The position numbers and the translations under genes are program-made. From Paludibacteraceae bacterium (GTDB lineage: Bacteria > Bacteroidota > Bacteroidia > Bacteroidales > Paludibacteraceae), in contig JAFWOU010000039.1 of NCBI GenBank assembly GCA_017509715.1, positions 1 to 41,120 of the forward strand: a DNA stretch of 41,120 nt, in the 5' to 3' direction. The notes beneath the pieces are model-generated. The model worked only from the letters and a program-made list of their open reading frames with translations. It was not told the DNA's origin and did no database searches. Shown one piece after another: positions 4,519 to 11,249 of the stretch. How positions within the stretch are numbered: position 1 is the stretch's first letter; each line of letters starts with the position of its first letter.

Positions 4519-4632
4519 AACCCCCGGTCGGAGGGTTCTTATCTCGCTTCGCTCGAACGATTAATGCAGACAAGCTGCATTTTTCGAATCCCCCTTCATA
4601 CTGGGCCTTCTCAGCCCCCGGTCGGGAGGGGG
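4511..4632 (+). repeat. Repeated GCCTTCTCA/CCCCCGGTCGG segments with an echo of the tRNA T-arm
   Basis: GCCTTCTCA and CCCCCGGTCGG occur together at 4511-4531 and again at 4605-4625 with one base difference. TTCGAATCCCCCTT at 4583-4596 repeats 14 nt of the tRNA T-arm (4431-4444). A small hairpin TGCAG-ACAAG-CTGCA with a T-run lies at 4565-4584. The rest of this 115-nt gap holds no gene. Confidence 0.6.
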
Positions 4633-4633
4633 A

Positions 4634-5908
4634 TTATAATATCCCTATTCCGTTGAGGAAGATGAGCAGGATAGCTGTCGGGACGAGCCAGCGCAGGGCG
4701 AAGGTGAGGGCGGGGTGGAGCCGAGGCATGAACCAGCCCACGAAGAGCGACATACTCAGCGCACCCAGCGGCATGAGGATTGTGGTCACCAAGCGGTCGG
4801 ACCAGTCGAAGAGCCGCGGCGAGAGGACGCACAGAATGACCAGCACGGTCGTAATAGCCGTCACGATGAGGACACTCTGGTGGCGATTGAACCGGTCGTG
4901 ACTGGCTTCGCACAGACTGGCTACGGCGATCTCCATCAACGATATCGTAGAGGTCAGCGCCGCGATAAACAGCAGCAGGAAGAAGAGCACACCGCTCAAC
5001 CACGAGAACGACATCTGCTGCAGGATAGACGGCAGCACCACAAACACCAGTTGCGGACCCTCTGCCGGGTCGAAACCGAACGAGAAGACCGCCGGAAAGA
5101 TCACGACACCTGCCAACACGGCTACCAGCGTATCGAGCAGCACGACCTGGAGCGCCGTACGGGCTTCGCTCTGCTGCTTAGGCATATAGGCGCCATACGT
5201 GATCAGCGCGCCGGTACCTACCGACAGGCTGAAGAAGCACTGACCCATAGCCATCATGACCACCTGGGGCGTGATGCGCCCGAAGTCGAACCGGAACAGG
5301 AATCGCAAGCCCTCGCCGCTACCCGGCAACATCACGGCGCGCACCGCCATGACCACCATCATCACCAGCAGCAACGGCATCAGCAGTTTGCTCATGCGCT
5401 CGATGCCCTTATTAACATCAAACCACAGCACCACAGCCGTCATCAGTACCGGCACCAGTCCGCACAGGATCATGCGCGGCGTGCTGGATACCACGGCCGA
5501 GAAATGCGCCGTCAGTTGCGCGGCGTCCATACCGGCATAGGTATGCATGACCGCTTCATACAGGTAGTTGCCGCACCAACCCGTCACCACGAAATAGAAT
5601 CCCATGATGATATACGCCGACGCGATGCACCACCAGCTGAGCCACTGCCAACGGCTGTTGCCACGGATGGCCCGGAACGCACCGTAGACACTCCGGCCCG
5701 AACGCTTACCGATCAGCAGCTCCGTAGTCAGCAACGGCAGACCAAACAGCAGAACACACAACAAGTAGACGATCAGAAACGCTCCGCCGCCGTTCTCGCC
5801 CGCTACGTAGGGAAATTTCCATATATTACCCAGCCCCACGGCACTACCTGCGGCCGCCATGATGACGCCCAGCTTGGTACTAAATCCGGTTTTGTTGGTT
5901 GGCTCCAT
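4634..5908 (-). CDS. Sodium:neurotransmitter symporter (SNF/NSS) family transporter
   Basis: 424 residues starting MEPTNKTGFSTKLGVIMAAA, followed by GSAVGLGNIWKFPYVAGENGGG, the signature of TM1 in this family, where the unwound helix binds sodium and the amino acid. About eleven membrane helices can be seen, the usual number in bacterial members such as MhsT and fewer than the twelve of eukaryotic ones. Likely role: sodium-driven uptake of an amino acid at the inner membrane; the substrate cannot be told from sequence. Start at 5908 is chosen because an upstream extension would run into the promoter at 5925-5956. The transcript converges on the tRNA-Ser terminators. Confidence 0.9.
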   Translation of the reverse strand: MEPTNKTGFSTKLGVIMAAAGSAVGLGNIWKFPYVAGENGGGAFLIVYLLCVLLFGLPLLTTELLIGKRSGRSVYGAFRAIRGNSRWQWLSWWCIASAYIIMGFYFVVTGWCGNYLYEAVMHTYAGMDAAQLTAHFSAVVSSTPRMILCGLVPVLMTAVVLWFDVNKGIERMSKLLMPLLLVMMVVMAVRAVMLPGSGEGLRFLFRFDFGRITPQVVMMAMGQCFFSLSVGTGALITYGAYMPKQQSEARTALQVVLLDTLVAVLAGVVIFPAVFSFGFDPAEGPQLVFVVLPSILQQMSFSWLSGVLFFLLLFIAALTSTISLMEIAVASLCEASHDRFNRHQSVLIVTAITTVLVILCVLSPRLFDWSDRLVTTILMPLGALSMSLFVGWFMPRLHPALTFALRWLVPTAILLIFLNGIGIL

Positions 5909-5924
5909 AATTCGAAATCGCCGA

Positions 5925-5956
5925 CAAAGGTACAAAAATTATTGCACATGAGCAAA
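5925..5956 (-). promoter_or_regulatory. Promoter of the SNF symporter gene
   Basis: On the minus strand TTTG (5956-5953) and TACCTTTG (5932-5925) are spaced by 20 nt. The spacer begins CTCATGTGCAA, close to the palindrome of the cstA promoter. The divergent CYTH promoter starts only 5 nt away. Confidence 0.85.
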
Positions 5957-5961
5957 TAAAT

Positions 5962-5993
5962 TTTGCGTATATCAATTATTTTTTGTAATTTTG
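5962..5993 (+). promoter_or_regulatory. Promoter of the CYTH-engB operon
   Basis: TTTG 5962-5965, a 20-nt spacer and TAATTTTG 5986-5993. The ATG follows at 5998, so transcription would start at or within a few nt of the start codon, giving a leaderless or nearly leaderless mRNA. Confidence 0.85.
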
Positions 5994-5997
5994 CAGC

Positions 5998-6459
5998 ATG
6001 AAACCGGTAAATACTGAAATAGAACGTAAGTTTCTGGTCTGCTCCGACAGCTACCAGCGCCTGGCCACGAGCCATACCGAGGTGTGCCAAGCCTACCTGT
6101 GTAAGGACCAAGGGCGCACCGTACGCGTACGCATCGCGGGCGACCGTGCCTACCTCACCATCAAGTCCTCGCAAGGGCAGGAGGGTATCGCCCGCTTTGA
6201 GTGGGAACGCGAGATCACGCCCGACGATGCCCGCCAACTGCTGCGAATCTGCCTGCCCGGCATGATACGCAAGACCCGCTGGATCGTACCCGCCGGAGAG
6301 GGACTGAAATGGGAGATCGATGAGTTCCACGGCGCGAAGCAGGGACTCGTCATGGCCGAGATCGAACTGGAGAACGAAACGCAGACATTTACAAAACCCG
6401 ACTTCATCGGCGAGGAAGTTACCGGCCGTCCGGAATACTATAATGCTAATATGATATAA
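5998..6459 (+). CDS. CYTH domain protein (triphosphatase/adenylate cyclase superfamily)
   Basis: 153 residues beginning MKPVNTEIERKFLV; the ExExK motif (Glu7, Glu9, Lys11) is the hallmark of the CYTH fold, where it binds metal and the triphosphate. Further basic and acidic strands (TVRVRI, YLTIKSS, RFEWEREI, LKWEIDEFHG, MAEIELENE) alternate as expected for the eight-stranded tunnel. The length is that of single-domain bacterial members, which mostly hydrolyse inorganic triphosphate; which substrate is used here is not known. It is the first gene of a probable operon with engB, the gap being filled by a repeat element. Confidence 0.9.
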   Translation: MKPVNTEIERKFLVCSDSYQRLATSHTEVCQAYLCKDQGRTVRVRIAGDRAYLTIKSSQGQEGIARFEWEREITPDDARQLLRICLPGMIRKTRWIVPAGEGLKWEIDEFHGAKQGLVMAEIELENETQTFTKPDFIGEEVTGRPEYYNANMI

Positions 6460-6463
6460 TATA

Positions 6464-6540
6464 GTCGAAAGTCGAAAGTCGAAAGTCGAAAGCCGTCAGC
6501 CGTCAGGTGCTTCCGAGCACTCCGGTAAAGAGCTGAAAGC
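6464..6540 (+). repeat. Composite repeat between CYTH gene and engB
   Basis: Four GTCGAAA heptamers (6464-6491) and two GCCGTCA heptamers (6492-6505) run without a break into the hairpin segment with GTGCT-TCCG-AGCAC and TCCGGTAAAG (to 6530), then AGCTGAAAGC. It starts 5 nt after a stop codon and ends 14 nt before the engB ATG. Confidence 0.9.
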
Positions 6541-6554
6541 CAAAAATTAAAACT

Positions 6555-7178
6555 ATGATACGTTACGCGAATTTTGTCATATCCAGTCCCGACGTGATGC
6601 AATGCCCGCAGTCCAATCTGCCGGAGTATGCCTTCATCGGACGCAGCAACGTGGGTAAGTCGTCGCTCATCAACATGCTCACCCACAATCCCAAACTGGC
6701 CAAGACCAGCCAGAAACCCGGTAAGACGCTACTCATCAACCACTTCTCTATCGAGAGCCAGCCCTCAACGGGCGAAAGCCAGCAGTGGCATATTGTCGAC
6801 CTGCCGGGTTACGGTTATGCCCGTGCCAGCCAGACGCAACGCGACAACCTGCGCCGCATGATCGAGCGCTACTGCCTGCTGCGCGAGCAACTGTGCAACC
6901 TCTTCGTGCTCGTAGATAGCCGACTGGAGGCGCAGAAAATCGATATCGAGTTCATGAACTGGCTCGGCGAACAGCAGATACCCTTCGCTATCGTCTTCAC
7001 CAAAGCCGACAAACTGGGCCGCGAACGCCTTAAGGAGAACGTAGAAGCCTACCGGCAGGTACTGCTTCAGACCTGGGACGAACTGCCCCCTATCTTCATC
7101 ACCTCGGCCGAGAAGAACCAGGGTGGGGAAGAGATCGTACAGTATATTGAGGAGATAAACAGTAGTTTATCGGATTAG
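6555..7178 (+). CDS. engB: Ribosome biogenesis GTPase EngB (YihA/YsxC)
   Basis: 207 residues with the full GTPase set: G1 GRSNVGKSS (Lys35), G3 DLPGYGYA, G4 TKADK and G5 TSAEK. The spacing and the DLPGYG-YA form are typical of EngB, an essential GTPase needed for 50S subunit assembly in the cytoplasm. The length is normal. It follows the CYTH gene by 95 nt on the same strand with the composite repeat between them, and probably shares its promoter. Confidence 0.95.
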   Translation: MIRYANFVISSPDVMQCPQSNLPEYAFIGRSNVGKSSLINMLTHNPKLAKTSQKPGKTLLINHFSIESQPSTGESQQWHIVDLPGYGYARASQTQRDNLRRMIERYCLLREQLCNLFVLVDSRLEAQKIDIEFMNWLGEQQIPFAIVFTKADKLGRERLKENVEAYRQVLLQTWDELPPIFITSAEKNQGGEEIVQYIEEINSSLSD

Positions 7179-7227
7179 GGGTTACGGGTTACCGGTTACC
7201 GGTTATGGGTTATGGGTTATAGGTTGA
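7179..7227 (+). repeat. Seven-unit heptamer array GGGTTAC/GGGTTAT
   Basis: Seven contiguous units: GGGTTAC x2, CGGTTAC, CGGTTAT, GGGTTAT x2, AGGTTGA. It starts directly after the engB stop codon. A shorter GCTGATA/GCTGACA pair follows at about 7260-7275. The space to the convergent usp gene holds no clear terminator. Confidence 0.9.
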
Positions 7228-7278
7228 TTAGATGATCAGTCTGACGCAGGTCTGACCTGGCTGATAGCTGACAGCCCG

Positions 7279-7839
7279 CTAATCGCAGAGCGAGAAGAGG
7301 TCTTCTCGCGGATTGACCAGCATGACGGGCACCAACGCGCGGCGTATCGCATGCCGCTCGGGTGGGCCAAACAGAATATCGTCCAGTCCGTAGTCGCGAC
7401 TGGCGGTCAGGATGAGCAGGTCGTGCTGGAAGTCGCGCTGCCGTTCGCTGGCCTCGCGTATCAATGAGAAACTGTCTTTCCTTGCCTCTACCACCTCATA
7501 CGATATCTCCACCTCCGCACGCTCCATCACGCCCTTGATATGCGTCACAATGCGGTTGACGTTCTGCTGCGCATGCGATCCGTAGTCGTGCGCTTTCAGC
7601 AGAATAATATGCGCACCCGTCTTACGCGCCAGGTAGGTACATATCTCGGCTTTATACACTTCCTCCTCCAGCATCGTCACCGGCACCAGCAATCGGTGCA
7701 AGGGTTTGACGTTCATCGTATTCGTGACAAACACATACGGACGTCGCTCCTCGCGGCATTCGTCCAGGGCATGCTGTATCTCGCGCCGGTCGTTACGGCA
7801 CGTGATGAGGCGTATATCGTCGTTGTCGTCCCAGATCAT
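7279..7839 (-). CDS. Universal stress protein family (UspA-like)
   Basis: 186 residues. The UspA fold pattern is visible from about residue 45: LLVPVTMLEEEVYKAEICTY, then GAHIILLKAHDYG, and a C-terminal DLLILTASRDYG and RALVPVMLVNP. The nucleotide-binding glycine motif G-2x-G-9x-G(S/T) of ATP-binding members is not clear, so nucleotide binding is uncertain. The first 45 residues are an additional acidic/basic segment. The ATG overlaps the mltG stop codon (ATGA), which indicates translational coupling at the end of the cstA-mltG-usp operon. Confidence 0.8.
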   Translation of the reverse strand: MIWDDNDDIRLITCRNDRREIQHALDECREERRPYVFVTNTMNVKPLHRLLVPVTMLEEEVYKAEICTYLARKTGAHIILLKAHDYGSHAQQNVNRIVTHIKGVMERAEVEISYEVVEARKDSFSLIREASERQRDFQHDLLILTASRDYGLDDILFGPPERHAIRRALVPVMLVNPREDLFSLCD

Positions 7840-8888
7840 TTCTTGATGTTGCGTTGGTTCAATTGCCGGCGGTACTCACGTGCTACGCGTTCGTGCTGCG
7901 CCGCCGTCTCCGAGAACACATGCGTACCCGAGAAATCGGGATTGGCGCACATAAACAGATAGTTGGTCCGCGGCGCATTCAGCACGGCATCCAGCGCCGA
8001 GGGTTGCGGCAGACGAATCGGTCCGGGGGGCAGACCCGTATGCTTGTAGGTATTGTAGGGCGAATCGGTCTCCAGGTGCTTGTTGAGCACGCGGTGCATC
8101 GTAAAGTCGCCCACGGCAAAGATGACGGTCGGGCAAGCCTGCAAGGGCATGTCCAGGTGCAGACGGTTCAGGTACAGACTCGCGATGATCGGATGCTCCT
8201 CCGTACGATACGTCTCGCCCTCTACGATCGACGCCAGGGTAGCCACCTCCTGCGGCGTCAGTCCCAGGGCTTTGGCCTTGGCCATGCGCTCCTTGTTCCA
8301 GAAACGCTGGTACTCCTTCTGCATCCGGTCGAAGAGTTGTTCCGGCGTCATCGACCAGTATACTTCGTACGTATTCGGGATGAACAGACATACCGCCGTC
8401 TCGGGCGTCATGCCGTATTTCTTCAGGAACGGCACGCTGTCCATATACTGATTCAGCGTCGCGCTATCCAGCATGAGCGATTCGGAGAGCCTGCCGCATA
8501 GCTGCTGGCGGGTGCGGATCGAGTTATTAAAAGTCAACCGCACCGGCGTCTCTTCGCCCCGCGAGAACATACGTATCAGCCGGCGATTGGCCGTGCGGGC
8601 GGCTACGGTGTAGTGACCCGGCCGGATGGTGTCCATCCTCAGCCGCTTGCAGTCGCGCACCCAGGCATCCATCGAGGCGATCTCGTAGTCGGCACTCAGC
8701 ATCTTGGTGAGCTTGTCCTGCGTCATGCCCGGGTAGATATAGTACTCGTGCTGCTCGCCGTCACGCGCCGTGAAGTTGTGACGGGCGTAACGATAGTACC
8801 GCATACCGAAGATGCAGGTCGCGACGAGGCCGGTCATCACGATCAGGGCCGATACGACGATAATCAGTTTGGGACGATCTATTTTCAT
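7836..8888 (-). CDS. mltG: Endolytic murein transglycosylase MltG (YceG-like)
   Basis: 350 residues. One membrane helix (about residues 6-28, IIVVSALIVMTGLVATCIFG) is followed by a periplasmic region with the YceG signature LASIVEGETYRTEEHPIIAS, whose first Glu corresponds to the catalytic Glu, and GLPPGPIRLPQPSALDAVLN. MltG cuts nascent glycan strands and sets their length. Start at 8888 is chosen because its ATG overlaps the cstA stop (ATGA); an in-frame ATG at 8912 inside cstA is the alternative. It is coupled by a second ATGA overlap to the usp gene. Confidence 0.92.
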   Translation of the reverse strand: MKIDRPKLIIVVSALIVMTGLVATCIFGMRYYRYARHNFTARDGEQHEYYIYPGMTQDKLTKMLSADYEIASMDAWVRDCKRLRMDTIRPGHYTVAARTANRRLIRMFSRGEETPVRLTFNNSIRTRQQLCGRLSESLMLDSATLNQYMDSVPFLKKYGMTPETAVCLFIPNTYEVYWSMTPEQLFDRMQKEYQRFWNKERMAKAKALGLTPQEVATLASIVEGETYRTEEHPIIASLYLNRLHLDMPLQACPTVIFAVGDFTMHRVLNKHLETDSPYNTYKHTGLPPGPIRLPQPSALDAVLNAPRTNYLFMCANPDFSGTHVFSETAAQHERVAREYRRQLNQRNIKK

Positions 8889-10381
8889 GCTTTCGTTTGT
8901 TTTTTGCTCCATATAGCAAATCCGATGAGGCAACTCATCGTCACCACGCCGGCTACCGTATAACCCAACCAGCGCCACTCAACGGGCAGGTTCAGACCCT
9001 CCGGCGCAATCAGGATATAGCTGCTGCATACCATGGTCATAAACAGCGCCGGAATCATAGCCATTAAGTATCCCCACCGGTATCCGCCATTTTTGGCGGA
9101 TTTATAGAGCCAAACGGTTCCTGCCCAAAGGGTAAAGACCGCCAGGGTCTGGTTGGTCCAGGCGAAATAACGCCAAACGACGTTGAAGTCCACGAATACC
9201 ATGCCGAAGACGCAGAGGAACAGCGGCACAGCGATATAGAGACGCTTCAGGATCGGACGTTGGTCCCAACCCAGGAAATCGGCTACGATCAGTCGGGCCG
9301 AACGCAATGCCGTGTCACCACTCGTAATAGGCGCTGCTATCACGCCCACGATAGCCAGTATACCACCTACCGTACCCAGCCACGAACGGCTCACGCGGTC
9401 GATCACCAGCGCGGCGATATTCTCGCCCGGATGCGCTGCGGCATAGGCCTGCAGTCCGTCGATGCCGTACAGTCCCGTCTCGGGATCGGCAAAGAACGTA
9501 CCGGCTGCGGCAGCCCAGATCAGGGCCAGGATACCCTCAGCCACCATGGCGCCGTAGAAGATCCAGCGACCCTGACGCTCGTTGGTACAGCAGCGCGCCA
9601 TGATCGGACTTTGCGTACCGTGGAAACCCGATATCGCACCGCAGGCGATGCTCACAAACATCATCGGGAAGATAGGCAGACCGTCTGCCTTGCGATTCTG
9701 CAGGCCGTCCAGCACCTCCGGCATCTCGGCGCTGTGCCAACCCAGCATCACGATCATGATGCCGATACCCATGAAGAGCAGCATGGCGCCGAAGATGGGG
9801 TAGAACCGGCCAATCAGTTTATCCACCGGCAGCACCGTGGCCAGCGCATAATAGGCAAAGATGATCAGCACCCATGCGATAGGAATAGCCGTTAGGCCGA
9901 ACTGGAAAGTCTGGAGCGGCGCCAAGCCTTGCAGCAAGGTGGCGGGACCGCTCAGGAAGGTCGTGGTCAAGAGGATAAGCAGCACGAGCGAGAGCACGCG
10001 CATGAATACCTTCACGCCCTTACCCAGTTCGTCACCGATGATATCCGGCAACGAAACACCGCCCTTGCGGATGGAGAGCATACCGCTCAGGTAGTCGTGT
10101 ACACCGCCGGCAAAGATCGTACCGAACACAATCCATAGAAAAGCCGCCGGACCGTAGAAGATACCCATGATGGCACCGAATATCGGACCCAGGCCGGCTA
10201 TGTTGAGAAACTGCACCAGAAAGATGCGCCATCCCGACATCGGCACAAAGTCCACACCGTCGGTCTTGGTTAGGGCAGGCGTCTTACGCGCCGTGTCTAC
10301 ACCGAAAACTTTCTCTACCAGTACGCCGTAGGTGAAAAATCCCACTACCAGCAGCACCAACGCTACGATAAAAGTGATCAT
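8885..10381 (-). CDS. cstA: Carbon starvation protein A (CstA family transporter)
   Basis: 498 residues starting MITFIVALVLLVVGFFTYGV and rich in membrane helices throughout. Typical CstA segments are seen: FLVQFLNIAGLGPIFGAIMG, GVHDYLSGMLSIRKGG and GFHGTQSPIMARC. Members take up pyruvate or peptides under carbon limitation. The start at 10381 lies about 20 nt after a good promoter; upstream in-frame ATGs fall inside promoter and terminator sequence. Near the C-terminus a TCCGCC/GGCGGA hairpin (9083-9100) of the H1 type lies in frame in a loop (SAKNGGYRWG) between helices. Confidence 0.93.
   Translation of the reverse strand: MITFIVALVLLVVGFFTYGVLVEKVFGVDTARKTPALTKTDGVDFVPMSGWRIFLVQFLNIAGLGPIFGAIMGIFYGPAAFLWIVFGTIFAGGVHDYLSGMLSIRKGGVSLPDIIGDELGKGVKVFMRVLSLVLLILLTTTFLSGPATLLQGLAPLQTFQFGLTAIPIAWVLIIFAYYALATVLPVDKLIGRFYPIFGAMLLFMGIGIMIVMLGWHSAEMPEVLDGLQNRKADGLPIFPMMFVSIACGAISGFHGTQSPIMARCCTNERQGRWIFYGAMVAEGILALIWAAAAGTFFADPETGLYGIDGLQAYAAAHPGENIAALVIDRVSRSWLGTVGGILAIVGVIAAPITSGDTALRSARLIVADFLGWDQRPILKRLYIAVPLFLCVFGMVFVDFNVVWRYFAWTNQTLAVFTLWAGTVWLYKSAKNGGYRWGYLMAMIPALFMTMVCSSYILIAPEGLNLPVEWRWLGYTVAGVVTMSCLIGFAIWSKKQTKA
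9083..9100 (-). repeat. H1-type hairpin inside cstA
   Basis: TCCGCC-ATTTTT-GGCGGA, the same 6-bp stem as the H1 hairpins of the small-gene island, here within the coding frame of cstA. It is framed by T-A and ATT instead of the full TAC context, so it may be a decayed copy or coincidence. Confidence 0.45.
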
Positions 10382-10407
10382 CTGCTTATTGTTTACATTT
10401 TGCGCTG

Positions 10408-10439
10408 CAAAATTACAAAAAAAATTGCACATGTGCAAA
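10408..10439 (-). promoter_or_regulatory. Promoter of cstA-mltG-usp
   Basis: On the minus strand TTTG (10439-10436), a 20-nt spacer and TAATTTTG (10415-10408). The -33 element is the start of the palindrome TTGCACATGTGCAA (10425-10438), which could be an operator. CstA genes are often under catabolite or starvation control; the regulator here is unknown. Confidence 0.85.
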
Positions 10440-10456
10440 TCCATGTGCAATTTTTT
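10419..10456 (-). terminator. Terminator of the B12 uptake operon, overlapping the cstA promoter
   Basis: AAAAAATTGCACATG (10419-10433) and CATGTGCAATTTTTT (10442-10456) are a perfect 15-bp inverted repeat, 17 nt beyond the stop of the DUF4465 gene read on the minus strand and ending in T. The same bases contain the -33 box and spacer of the next promoter. Confidence 0.75.
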
Positions 10457-10472
10457 CTCAATTAGGCCTGTA

Positions 10473-11177
10473 TTACTTCTTTGCGCCGAGGTTGTCGATG
10501 CAGAAGTATGCCGGGGTGTTCAGACCCCAATCACCGGCGCGGCTACCGCTCATGGTGAAGCTCAACTCGTCTACCTTGCCCAGCGAACTCAGGTCAACGT
10601 AGGTCCAATCGGTTACGAAATTGGTACCCTGACCCAGGAAGAACTCAACCTCGTTGTTCACAGCCTGACCGTTCAGCGAACCGTGGATAGTCAGCTTGAA
10701 CCAGTCGTCCTTAGTAAACGGATCACCGGCGATATCATCACCGTTCTTCATCGAGTTGAGGGCGTACACGTTGTTGCAAACATACATACCCGGCACGGTC
10801 ATAGCGGTGGTCAGCTTGATCACGTTGGGCGTGAAGCCGTCCTCGTACCATACCATGTAGTTCTTGCCTGCATAAGCACCACCGGCTGCCGACTTGTAAG
10901 CGTCGGTGTAGTCCTTGAAGTCGGTCGAGGTGATGTTGGTCACTACGCCACCCGTTACGTACGTTCCGCCGTAGGCTACCGTCTGCTTTGCCTGGAAGAT
11001 ACCGCTCTGCAGGAATGCAGTCGTGTCGGTGGTAAACGTCAATGCACTCTCGGCTGCTTTCGGACTGATGGCTGCCTCCTCGAAGGTACCGATGGTCTTG
11101 TCCTCAACTTCACCCGGTTTCTCGCACGACACCATAACCAGTGCCAATGCGGCTACGAAAAATAAACTCTTTTTCAT
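10473..11177 (-). CDS. DUF4465 surface lipoprotein of the B12 uptake operon
   Basis: 234 residues with a lipoprotein signal (MKKSLFFVAALALVMVSC, lipid on Cys18). The rest fits DUF4465: GGVVTNITSTDFKDY, AAGGAYAGKNYMVWYEDG, GMYVCNNVYAL, DDWFKLTIHG, VEFFLGQGTN, and WGLNTPAYFCIDNL at the end. It is the last gene after btuB and the BtuG-type gene, in a locus led by a cobalamin riboswitch, so it most likely takes part in surface capture of cobalamin or a related compound. A second class of B12-binding surface lipoproteins, BtuH, has been described in gut Bacteroidetes; whether this protein belongs to it I cannot establish from sequence alone. Confidence 0.85.
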   Translation of the reverse strand: MKKSLFFVAALALVMVSCEKPGEVEDKTIGTFEEAAISPKAAESALTFTTDTTAFLQSGIFQAKQTVAYGGTYVTGGVVTNITSTDFKDYTDAYKSAAGGAYAGKNYMVWYEDGFTPNVIKLTTAMTVPGMYVCNNVYALNSMKNGDDIAGDPFTKDDWFKLTIHGSLNGQAVNNEVEFFLGQGTNFVTDWTYVDLSSLGKVDELSFTMSGSRAGDWGLNTPAYFCIDNLGAKK

Positions 11178-11249
11178 TTTTGCTTGAATTTTTAAAAATG
11201 GTTAATAGTTAATATGTTACGTTTTACCGTAATTTATTTCTTAAAATAT

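Noticed and set aside
4565..4596. A second, degenerate tRNA gene after tRNA-Ser.
   Set aside because: Only the T-loop and half of the T-stem are repeated; no acceptor, D-arm or anticodon arm can be drawn.
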